NCBI GenBank assembly: GCA_965369325.1
Contig: CBDUQI010000085.1
Coordinates: 1-21,922 of the forward strand
DNA: 21,922 nucleotides
Direction: 5' to 3'
Origin: CBDUQI01 sp965369325
GTDB lineage: Bacteria; Pseudomonadota; Gammaproteobacteria; Steroidobacterales; JBCBZW01
The notes beneath the pieces are model-generated. The model did not search any database. It saw only the letters and a program-made list of their open reading frames with translations, and was not told the DNA's origin. The first letter of the stretch is position 1. The number at the start of each line of letters is the position of its first letter. Shown piece after piece: positions 1 to 6,501 of the stretch. The position numbers were made by a program, and so were the translations under genes.

Positions 1-16
1 GTATCGCTCCAGCGTT

Positions 17-883
17 CTATCGTTTAGCGGCTGCAACAGCAGCATCAGCGTCGACTTTGGGCGGCAGGCCAGCTAACTGGCGCTGCTCGTCCACCCAGGC
101 GTTGTACTCGCCCTGTGGTTTCACGATGACCACCACCGGCATAAAGCCATGGTCACGACCGCAAAGCTCCGCACACTGGCCACGATACGTGCCCTGCTTT
201 TCTGCACGGAACCAGAATTCATTAATGAACCCGGGAATGGCATCTTTCTTGGCCGCGAAATCCGGAATCCACCAGGCGTGGATGACGTCGTTAGCGGTAA
301 TCAGCATGCGGATCTTGGCGCCGACCGGCACCACCATCGGGTTGTCCACATCGCGCAGGTAGTTATCCACCGTGTTCGGATCGATGCCCGAATTCAATCG
401 GCGGGCGGCATTGCTGGCCTGGTCCAGATTGCTGTAGAAGCCGAAACCTTCATCCAAGTACTCGTAGTGCCACTTCCACTGGAAACCGGTAACTTTTACC
501 GTGATGTCTGAAGCGCGAGTGTCTTCTGTTTTTACCAGCATTTTGGCCGAGGGCACCGCCATCGCGATCAGGATCACGATAGGGATCACTGTCCAAACAA
601 TCTCGGCCGTGGTGCTGTGGGAGAAGGTTGCCGGCACCGCGCCTTTGGATTTGCGAAAAGCAATGATCGAATAGATCATGGCGCCGAATACCACCACCGC
701 GATGGCCACGCATACCCACAGAATCAGCATGTGAAGATCGTAGATCTGCGGGCTCAGCTCCGACACGCCGACGGGCATGTTCAAATCCCATGCCGCGAAC
801 GCGGCCGGCGCAAAGCCAATCCCGCTGATCAAGGTAGCCAGCCCTATGGCCAACCGTTTCTTCAGACTACGCTGGTGCGACAT
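17..883 (-). CDS. coxB: Cytochrome c oxidase subunit II (aa3-type)
   Basis: Subunit II of the heme-copper terminal oxidase takes electrons from cytochrome c through its CuA centre and passes them to subunit I, at the periplasmic face of the inner membrane. The 288-residue product has a signal peptide (1-30, ending PAAFA), two membrane helices (about 50-76 and 93-115) and a C-terminal cupredoxin domain. The CuA ligands are all visible: H202, C237, E239, C241, H245 and M248 (the C-x3-C-x3-H-x2-M pattern). An aromatic stretch (FQWKWHYEY, 134-142) matches the cytochrome c docking and electron-entry region. There is no fused cytochrome c domain. I chose the ATG at 883 because AGGGGAGCG lies just upstream and a signal peptide follows directly; the frame stays open to 1048, but the extra residues look non-coding. 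coxA would be expected just beyond the left edge. The family assignment is very secure. Confidence 0.97.
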   Translation of the reverse strand: MSHQRSLKKRLAIGLATLISGIGFAPAAFAAWDLNMPVGVSELSPQIYDLHMLILWVCVAIAVVVFGAMIYSIIAFRKSKGAVPATFSHSTTAEIVWTVIPIVILIAMAVPSAKMLVKTEDTRASDITVKVTGFQWKWHYEYLDEGFGFYSNLDQASNAARRLNSGIDPNTVDNYLRDVDNPMVVPVGAKIRMLITANDVIHAWWIPDFAAKKDAIPGFINEFWFRAEKQGTYRGQCAELCGRDHGFMPVVVIVKPQGEYNAWVDEQRQLAGLPPKVDADAAVAAAKR

Positions 884-932
884 TCGACGCTCCCCTACTT
901 CGTACGAATTTCCTGCCCGCATCAAAGCCGGC

Positions 933-962
933 AAGCTAAATTTGCGGATCGGACACTGCCAA
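933..962 (-). promoter_or_regulatory. Candidate sigma-70 promoter for coxB
   Basis: On the minus strand TTGGCA (962-957; five of six matches to the -35 consensus) is followed after 18 bp by TAGCTT (938-933; a weak -10). It lies between the terminator of the upstream gene and the coxB start, where a promoter is needed because that terminator should stop read-through. The -10 match is poor, so this is only a candidate. Confidence 0.25.
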
Positions 963-1005
963 CCCAACCCCTGCTGTTGCGTTTCGCGATGGCGCTTTGC
1001 CCAAG

Positions 1006-1047
1006 CAAAAACTGGCGCCGAGTCGGGGTTATTGCCCGGCGGCGCCA
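1006..1047 (-). terminator. Intrinsic terminator of the DUF2244 gene, overlapping its stop codon
   Basis: Read on the minus strand, TGGCGCCG (1047-1040) and CGGCGCCA (1020-1013) form a perfect 8-bp GC-rich stem. A GGG/CCC inner helix can extend it, and it is followed at once by a run of five T (1011-1007). The TAA stop of the DUF2244 gene (1031-1029) sits in the loop, so the 3' end of the coding region forms the left arm. This is a textbook rho-independent terminator and implies that coxB is transcribed from its own promoter. Confidence 0.88.
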
Positions 1048-1571
1048 ATTAACCCGCGCAAACGCAGATGCAACTGAGAGCGTTCGTCCTCAGTCAACAT
1101 CTTGCCTATTTCCAACTCACGACCATGTGCGCGGATGAGCAATCGCGCCGGATGCCAGCGATACGCCGAGCGCTCCAGTGCCACCTCAGTCCATGCCCGC
1201 GTTAAACGCGTGATTTGACGCGTCTGCCGGCTCCCTCGTTCTATACACACCTCGCTGGGTGTCACACTAATGATCTCACGGTATGACCCGCTGCGCATAC
1301 TCAGTCCCAGCGCCAGCCCCACGCCAAAGAGCTCGAGCCCGGCGAATGGCAGTACCGGCCAGAAGCCAAACAATGCCCAACCACCCGAGACGATGAGTGT
1401 GCCAACCAGCACCGCCGCGAAAAATATCCGCGCTCCACGGCGACTCAAAGAACAGTTTCCGGTAACGACTAATTGGACTTGATGCGGCCCGGACCCACCA
1501 TTTGTAGCCCCATCAGCCCCATCGAGCAGCCGGCGTACGGTGCCCAGGCCCATGTGGTTTTCGTCGATCAT
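1029..1571 (-). CDS. DUF2244 domain integral membrane protein
   Basis: This 180-residue membrane protein belongs to the DUF2244 family, whose biochemical role is not established; members are often found beside cytochrome oxidase genes, as here next to coxB. A polar N-terminus of about 45 residues leads to NCSLSRRG (39-46), then two membrane segments (about 47-65 and 70-92). The family hallmark WPVLPFAGLEL occupies 71-81. A soluble C-terminal part follows, with ERGSR (111-115), a conserved Trp (127), and a LEIGKMLTEDER stretch (153-164). The ATG at 1571 is taken as the start, with an in-frame ATG seven codons later as an alternative; neither has a strong ribosome-binding site. Its stop codon lies inside the terminator hairpin. 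A role in oxidase assembly is an inference from position only. Confidence 0.85.
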   Translation of the reverse strand: MIDENHMGLGTVRRLLDGADGATNGGSGPHQVQLVVTGNCSLSRRGARIFFAAVLVGTLIVSGGWALFGFWPVLPFAGLELFGVGLALGLSMRSGSYREIISVTPSEVCIERGSRQTRQITRLTRAWTEVALERSAYRWHPARLLIRAHGRELEIGKMLTEDERSQLHLRLRGLIGAAGQ

Positions 1572-1682
1572 TTCCGGGGAGCATGCTAGCGGATGTGCCT
1601 ACCCGGTTCAAGGACCTGGCACCGGCAATTTTGTTCATGAATTACAAGTGGTTATGCGGACGTAACTGACACTGCACAGGTT

Positions 1683-2570
1683 TCACGGGTGCGCGCGGCG
1701 TCGGATGCTGTCTACTGCCACCCGGGTCTCGCCGCCAGAGGTGGTGTGTCGGATGCCGTGACTCGCCCAGGCATGCCCATAGACCACCTCGAAGGTAGCC
1801 GGTACTCGCCCGTCCTCCCGATACTGATCGTAGTGCGCCAGCATCAGCTCCCAAGTGCCGCGGCCGGTCAGCCCGCGCAATCGCCCGGTCATGGCGTTAA
1901 CCGCCCCCAGCGCTCTCAGCTCGCGCATCAGCGCCGTCGGGCTGGGGTAGGTAAGCGTAAAACGCTCCACATCCAGCACCGGCTCCTCGAACCCCGCCCG
2001 CACGAGCGCGTCACCGATATCGTGCATGTCGATAAACGCATTCACGTGCGGGTGAGAATCGGCTGCCGCCCAGGCGCTGCGCAGTTCGCGCAACGTATCG
2101 GGGCCATAGGTGGCAAAGCTCAGCAGGCCGTTGGGCGCGAGTACACGGGCGAACTGGGAGAGCGCTGCATCCAGATCGTCGCACCACTGCAAGGTAAGGT
2201 GGCAAAACAGCAGTTGCGCGCTGTCGTCCGCCAGCGGCAAGGCTTGCGCCTGTGCGCGGGCCAGCGCAAAGCGGCCTCGCCAACCCCGCCGTCGCGCAGC
2301 CTGAGCCAGCATGGCGGGCGCTGTATCGATCGCCAGCACCCGCGCGCGCCGGTAGCGCTGGGCCAGCGCCAGCGCGCCCCGGCCGGTGCCGGCCCCTACA
2401 TCCACCACGAGTTGCGGTTGTAGTTGGACCAGATCCAGTCGGCCAATCAGCTCCTCACGCACCCGATCCTGTAGCACGCTTACTGCATCGTAGCCCTCGG
2501 CCGCGCGATTGAAGGCGCGTGTCACAGCGGCTGCATCCAGCCGGTACGCCTGCACCAACGCGTCAGACAT
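1683..2570 (-). CDS. bioC: Malonyl-[acyl-carrier protein] O-methyltransferase BioC
   Basis: BioC methylates the free carboxyl of malonyl-ACP with S-adenosylmethionine, disguising it so that fatty acid synthesis can build the pimeloyl moiety of biotin. The 295-residue product has a class I methyltransferase fold. The SAM-binding glycine loop VDVGAGTGRG spans 56-65, with the acidic strand end D82 after it, and the post-II region reads LLFCHLTLQWCDD (120-132). BioC-type signatures are YGPDTLREL (155-163) and DMHDIGDAL (181-189). The ATG at 2570 is preferred over an in-frame ATG at 2615 because AGGGA lies at a suitable distance and the N-terminus matches family length. No bioB, bioF, bioH or bioD is adjacent, which is unusual, and no BirA-type operator was seen in the gap before comF. 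A related SAM methyltransferase is a less likely alternative. Confidence 0.87.
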   Translation of the reverse strand: MSDALVQAYRLDAAAVTRAFNRAAEGYDAVSVLQDRVREELIGRLDLVQLQPQLVVDVGAGTGRGALALAQRYRRARVLAIDTAPAMLAQAARRRGWRGRFALARAQAQALPLADDSAQLLFCHLTLQWCDDLDAALSQFARVLAPNGLLSFATYGPDTLRELRSAWAAADSHPHVNAFIDMHDIGDALVRAGFEEPVLDVERFTLTYPSPTALMRELRALGAVNAMTGRLRGLTGRGTWELMLAHYDQYREDGRVPATFEVVYGHAWASHGIRHTTSGGETRVAVDSIRRRAHP

Positions 2571-2700
2571 ACGCTTGTCCCTGCTGTAGCAGCGCACTGC
2601 GCCCGCTTCCCCCACGAGGCGAGCGTGCCATTAATCCTGGCGATATTGCTGGAATAAGAGGCCTGAGAGGGTTCATCACGCCGGTATTGTGCCTGATGTA

Positions 2701-3414
2701 ATGAACCGAAAGGATGCCTTACTCGCGCTTCAGCAGTGGTGCCTGCCCTGGACCTGCGTGCTGTGCCACCGGCCCGGCGAGGGGATGGATCTGTGCCAGC
2801 GCTGCCGACACGCTCTGCCGTACAACCTGCCGGCCTGCCAGCAATGCGCACTCCCGCTCGTACTGCCGCTGCCCTCAGCGCCCCTGTGCCCCGCTTGCCG
2901 CGCGCGACCACCCCCGTGGCGCTACGCGCTGTGTGCGCTGCGCTATCAACCACCAGTGGATGGCCTGCTGCAGGACTTCAAGTACCACCGCCGGCTCGCC
3001 GCCGGCCGGGTGATGAGCGAGCTGCTAGCACACCACGCCGCCCTTTCCTGGGGCAAGACTGATTTACCGGATGCCATTGTGCCAACGCCGCTACACTCGC
3101 AGCGCTGGCGCCAGCGCGGCTTTAATCAGGCGCAGGAGATTGCCCGTGTACTGGGGCGAACACTGGCGGTGCCGGTGATATCACGTACGCTGGTACGTAC
3201 CCGCAACACGCCCAGTCAGACCCAGGCGCGCAATGCCGCCGAGCGCCAGGCGCTAGTGCAAGACGCATTCGTGTGCAGAGGTTCGCTGCCCGCGCATGTT
3301 GCGGTGGTGGACGATGTCATCACCAGTGGCGCGACGGCCGCGCAAATAACGCGAGTGTTGCGCAAGCACGGTGTGCGCACAGTGGACGTGCTGGCACTCG
3401 CTCGTCGGCTATAG
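2701..3414 (+). CDS. comF: ComF family protein (phosphoribosyltransferase fold)
   Basis: ComF/GntX proteins are cytoplasmic and linked to DNA uptake or use of DNA as a nutrient; the exact activity is unresolved. The N-terminal part holds a double zinc-ribbon with four Cys pairs: CVLC and CQRC, then CQQC and CPAC. The C-terminal part has the type I phosphoribosyltransferase PRPP loop VAVVDDVITSGAT near residue 200. Family motifs LLQDFKYHRR and PTPLHSQRWRQRGFNQAQ are also present. Two starts are possible, GTG at 2689 and ATG at 2701; neither has a clear Shine-Dalgarno sequence, and the ATG is chosen. It diverges from bioC and converges on the LysM gene. Adjacency of comF to biotin genes recurs in gammaproteobacteria, as with E. 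coli gntX beside bioH. Confidence 0.93.
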   Translation: MNRKDALLALQQWCLPWTCVLCHRPGEGMDLCQRCRHALPYNLPACQQCALPLVLPLPSAPLCPACRARPPPWRYALCALRYQPPVDGLLQDFKYHRRLAAGRVMSELLAHHAALSWGKTDLPDAIVPTPLHSQRWRQRGFNQAQEIARVLGRTLAVPVISRTLVRTRNTPSQTQARNAAERQALVQDAFVCRGSLPAHVAVVDDVITSGATAAQITRVLRKHGVRTVDVLALARRL

Positions 3415-3433
3415 CGAGGTAACGGGCCGGGAT

Positions 3434-3475
3434 AAAAAAAGCGCCACCGGTCACCCGACAGCGCTCTTTGTTTTT
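3434..3475. terminator. Bidirectional intrinsic terminator between comF and the LysM gene
   Basis: AGCGC (3440-3444) pairs with GCGCT (3461-3465). Inside it CGG and CCG form a second short helix around a TCAC loop. An A-run (3434-3440) flanks one side and a T-rich tract (3466-3475) the other, so the hairpin can act in both directions. It lies 20-60 bp from the stop codons of the two convergent genes. Confidence 0.82.
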
Positions 3476-3519
3476 GCACGCGCGCTCAGATAGCGCGGGT
3501 GACGGATCAGCGGGCGGAA

Positions 3520-3990
3520 CTAGTCCAGCGGAATCCGGATCTTCTGACCGACAAAAATCTTGTCCGGGTCTTCGATCACTTCACGGTTGGCCTCGAAAAT
3601 GCGCATGTACTTCATGGCACCACCGTAGTACTCCTTGGAGATCTTGCTCAGCGTGTCGCCGGACTTGATCAGGTAGTACTCCACCTTGGGCTCGACCGGT
3701 GCGGCACCTTCAGCCACACCATCCGCAGCCGCCAGCACGGGCACGTTCAGGTCGTTAGCGAAAACGTCCACCACACCCTTGGTATTGCCAGCCATCAGAA
3801 CCGTTTTTTCCCAGGCTTCCTTGCTCTCGCAATCGCCACAGATGGTGACGATGCCGCGCTCGTACTCTACTTCCAGATCATTCACGCCGGGATTGTTGGC
3901 AAGAATGTGCTCTTTAATTTTGTCTGCTGCATCTTCGTCTTTATTAAACAAACGACGCCCGATGTCTTTAGCAAAACCGAATAAGTCCAT
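3520..3990 (-). CDS. kbp: BON-LysM protein, Kbp/YgaU type
   Basis: This 156-residue protein has the architecture of E. coli Kbp (YgaU), a small potassium-binding protein. A short amphipathic N-terminus (MDLFGFAKDIGRRLF) leads to a BON domain at about 20-82, with the GIVTICGD strand at 46-53 and VLMAGNTKGVVDV after it. An Ala/Pro linker covers about 86-102 and a LysM domain about 104-155 (YLIKSGDTLSKISKEYYG, then a PDKIFVGQKIRIP ending). There is no signal peptide, consistent with a cytoplasmic location. The start is well supported by AGGAGG seven bases before the ATG. The linker is longer than I recall for the E. coli protein. Potassium binding is inferred from homology; LysM proteins can also bind peptidoglycan. 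Confidence 0.9.
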   Translation of the reverse strand: MDLFGFAKDIGRRLFNKDEDAADKIKEHILANNPGVNDLEVEYERGIVTICGDCESKEAWEKTVLMAGNTKGVVDVFANDLNVPVLAAADGVAEGAAPVEPKVEYYLIKSGDTLSKISKEYYGGAMKYMRIFEANREVIEDPDKIFVGQKIRIPLD

Positions 3991-4011
3991 AACAACCTCC
4001 TAGGTCGACTA

Positions 4012-4062
4012 CCCATATCTAGATGGGCGCGACTATACACGCGCCACCCCGCACTGCGGCAA
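4012..4062 (-). promoter_or_regulatory. Candidate promoter and leader hairpin of the LysM gene
   Basis: On the minus strand TTGCCG (4062-4057) and TATAGT (4037-4032) are separated by 19 bp, a long but tolerated spacing. Just downstream, CCCAT and ATGGG arms (4027-4023 and 4016-4012) around a 6-nt centre would lie at the 5' end of the transcript, directly before the AGGAGG ribosome site. The -10 is good and the -35 weak. The hairpin could be an operator half-site pair or a leader structure. Confidence 0.33.
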
Positions 4063-4089
4063 TTGGTGACGTTTTTCCCCAAATTCGAG

Positions 4090-4944
4090 CTAATGATAAA
4101 CGTAGTGAAGCAATATTCCTGCAAAAATCACTAATCCAGTGGTGTTATTGCTCAAAAAAGCAGCAAAACAACGCTCACGATCGCGCCCCCGAATCATCCA
4201 CAGCTGATGAGCCATACCGACGCTCGCGATTGCCAGCGCCCCGTAGTACCACACGCTTAGGCCCTCAGCCCGGCCGGCAGCGATAAGCAAGGCAAGGGTG
4301 CTTAGCTGCAACACTGCCACCGCATGACGGTCATGGCGGCCAAACAATATGGCGGTGGACTTCACGCCGATCTTGATGTCGTCATCGCGATCGACCATCG
4401 CATACATGGTGTCGTAGGCCATCGCCCAGCACACGACTGCGCCCAGCATCAGCCACGCCGTTAGCGGTACGCCACCGGTGTGCGCGGCAAACGCCATCGG
4501 AATACCCCAGGCAAACGCGACGCCCAGATGCGCCTGCGGAAAATGGGTGAAGCGTTTCATAAACGGATAAGTCGCTGCCAGCACTGCGCCGGCGATAGAC
4601 AGTTGCACAGTCAACCGATTAAGCCCCAGCACCAGTGCGAAGGCGATGAGTGCCAGCATCGCGGCCACCGCCAGCGCCTCGCCTGGGCCGATCTCACCCG
4701 AGGCCAGCGGCCGCGCATCGGTGCGTTTGACATGCCCGTCGATATGACGATCGGCATAGTCGTTTATCGCGCAGCCGGCCGAGCGCATGAGGAACGTGCC
4801 GGCGAGAAAAATGAGCAGCACCCTGGGCACCGGTTGCCCGGCCGAGGACACCCACACCCCCCACAGCGTGGGCCACAACACCAGATACGTGCCGATCGGC
4901 CGATCCAGCCGGATCAGCCGCGCGTAGGCGCCCAGACGCTTCAT
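4090..4944 (-). CDS. ubiA: 4-hydroxybenzoate polyprenyltransferase
   Basis: UbiA attaches the polyprenyl tail to 4-hydroxybenzoate in ubiquinone synthesis, using magnesium and polyprenyl diphosphate within the inner membrane. Both diagnostic Asp-rich motifs are present: NDYADRHID, and the later DTMYAMVDRDDD. About eight or nine hydrophobic segments are visible, and the N-terminal RLDRPIGTYLVLWPTLWG matches the bacterial UbiA signature. The ATG at 4944 gives a 284-residue protein that aligns with usual family length. An upstream in-frame ATG at 4995 adds 17 residues; neither site has a convincing Shine-Dalgarno sequence. ubiC, often its partner, is not adjacent. Ubiquinone supply fits with an aerobic organism that carries coxB nearby. 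Confidence 0.96.
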   Translation of the reverse strand: MKRLGAYARLIRLDRPIGTYLVLWPTLWGVWVSSAGQPVPRVLLIFLAGTFLMRSAGCAINDYADRHIDGHVKRTDARPLASGEIGPGEALAVAAMLALIAFALVLGLNRLTVQLSIAGAVLAATYPFMKRFTHFPQAHLGVAFAWGIPMAFAAHTGGVPLTAWLMLGAVVCWAMAYDTMYAMVDRDDDIKIGVKSTAILFGRHDRHAVAVLQLSTLALLIAAGRAEGLSVWYYGALAIASVGMAHQLWMIRGRDRERCFAAFLSNNTTGLVIFAGILLHYVYH

Positions 4945-5054
4945 CAACACGTCGGCATTGCCCGTCGCAAACACATCTCGGGCAAGGGGCGGCATACGCG
5001 CATGCGCCAGGCGTTACGAGAGGGCGCCGCGAAATCTGTGCCGGTCACTGCCGC

Positions 5055-6425
5055 TCAATAAACCGAGGGTTCGCCGGTGTGCGAGGAGATACCAGTACGG
5101 CACAGATGCATTTCGATCGAGCGATTGGCGTTAATTTTGTTGTAGTACAAAAATACTTCTTCGGTGCCCAGAAAGGTCTCAGCCTCGTGTCTCACAACGC
5201 CCGGTTTGCCGTCGTCACAGCGCAAAAAATATCGCTCCCGCGGATCGGAGTGAATACTGTAAACCCAAATCTCCGCCTCCGTCACGCCGTGAAAAATCTT
5301 GTCGTTTTCTTTCTTTACTGTGGTGGAAATATACGAGCGGCCACCCGCGGTGAATGGCTCGGATGACTGGATATATTTGAGCCGCGATTTGTCCGGCGTG
5401 CCAATGGTCGCGATGCGCTCCCAGTAGCGCCCGCCAGTATCACGGTAGATGCCTACACTGGAGTTACCTAAGGCAGCCAGAACAAGAATATCGCCATCGA
5501 ACTCCGGGGCGCGCCAGCCGTACGGATCAAACTTGGTGCCTTTGTCGTTGGTCAGTACCTTCGATTTGCCCGTCTGCGCATCCCACATCTGAATCTGTCC
5601 GAAGTCGCTGCCGCGCTCACTCTTGGTGGTGAGCAGGGTGGAGGTGCCCGCCACCCAGCGGAAACCGGCAGCGCCCGGCACCATCAGCGTCATGCGGTTC
5701 TCATCACCCGGGCGCGCATCGTTTATCCACGAGATGGTGCGGTCTTTGTCCATGTAGCGACCTGAGCGCTGGCCGCCTTCACGGCGACGCTGCATGAACT
5801 TACCGCGTCCGTAGATGATGTCCACCGCCGGCGCATTCGGGTTCTGGCTGGGTAGCTGATTAATCCGATCCCAGCTATCGCGGGTAAGCGCCTCGCGCTC
5901 CACACTGTCGCCGTTGACGATCGCACGCCAGATCTGCACGTTGCCATCCAGCATCTTGTTGTAGTAAATCGCCCAGCCTTCGCGGCTGATACCAAACTCC
6001 GGGCCATTCTTGGATATTTTTAGTGAGGCAATTCGCGAATCGACCATCACGTCGTGGCCATCGCGGCTGACAAAAGTACCGTCGTGCGGATCAATCGCTG
6101 CCAGCCACGCCGTACCGCGCTCCTGGTACACCATCAAGGCATCCGATTGCAGCACTTCGTGATCGATGTAGCTACGCCCGCGCGGACTGATCCTCAAAGT
6201 CTCGACCGCACGTCGGCGCGCGCGATGTTCACGCATCGGCGCACCCTGCGCGCCGCTCGCGTCAGACTCGGATTCACCGGCGGCAGCCCCTCCGGAGGCC
6301 TGCTGCCCGCTGGCCGGTGGGTCCACCGGCTTGGGCCGCTTGGACATCGCGGTCGCATCGACGCTTGCCAACAGGCCCGCCATACCAATAACAAGTGCGC
6401 TCAGATAAACAGACCTAACGCTCAT
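5055..6425 (-). CDS. Exported protein of unknown function, probable beta-propeller
   Basis: I do not recognise a named family. The 456-residue product starts with a clear signal peptide (MSVRSVYLSALVIGMAGLLA, then SVDATA), so it is exported. A Ser/Gly/Ala-rich low-complexity linker (about 29-70) and a basic patch (EHRARRRAV, 66-74) follow. The remainder (about 75-456) consists of beta-strand and turn units with repeated phrases such as WAIYYNKMLDGNVQIWRA, FGQIQMWDAQTGK and AEIWVYSIHSD. This resembles a TolB/WD40-like six-bladed propeller, but that is inferred from pattern only. Two Cys near the C-terminus (YFLRCDD and MHLCRTG) might form a disulfide. The ATG at 6425 has AGGGA eight bases upstream. 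It sits 110 bp upstream of the ubiA start on the same strand, so co-transcription is possible. Confidence 0.7.
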   Translation of the reverse strand: MSVRSVYLSALVIGMAGLLASVDATAMSKRPKPVDPPASGQQASGGAAAGESESDASGAQGAPMREHRARRRAVETLRISPRGRSYIDHEVLQSDALMVYQERGTAWLAAIDPHDGTFVSRDGHDVMVDSRIASLKISKNGPEFGISREGWAIYYNKMLDGNVQIWRAIVNGDSVEREALTRDSWDRINQLPSQNPNAPAVDIIYGRGKFMQRRREGGQRSGRYMDKDRTISWINDARPGDENRMTLMVPGAAGFRWVAGTSTLLTTKSERGSDFGQIQMWDAQTGKSKVLTNDKGTKFDPYGWRAPEFDGDILVLAALGNSSVGIYRDTGGRYWERIATIGTPDKSRLKYIQSSEPFTAGGRSYISTTVKKENDKIFHGVTEAEIWVYSIHSDPRERYFLRCDDGKPGVVRHEAETFLGTEEVFLYYNKINANRSIEMHLCRTGISSHTGEPSVY

Positions 6426-6501
6426 GGGTATCCCTGGAAGTTCAAACTGAATGCACTGATTATACCTGTCAGCCGGACCGCCGGGTGGGTGGCGCAAGAT
6501 T

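Noticed and set aside
2651..2663. TGGCGATATTGCT upstream of comF as a sigma-54 promoter
   Set aside because: The GG and GC elements are about 3 bp too close together for sigma-54 binding.
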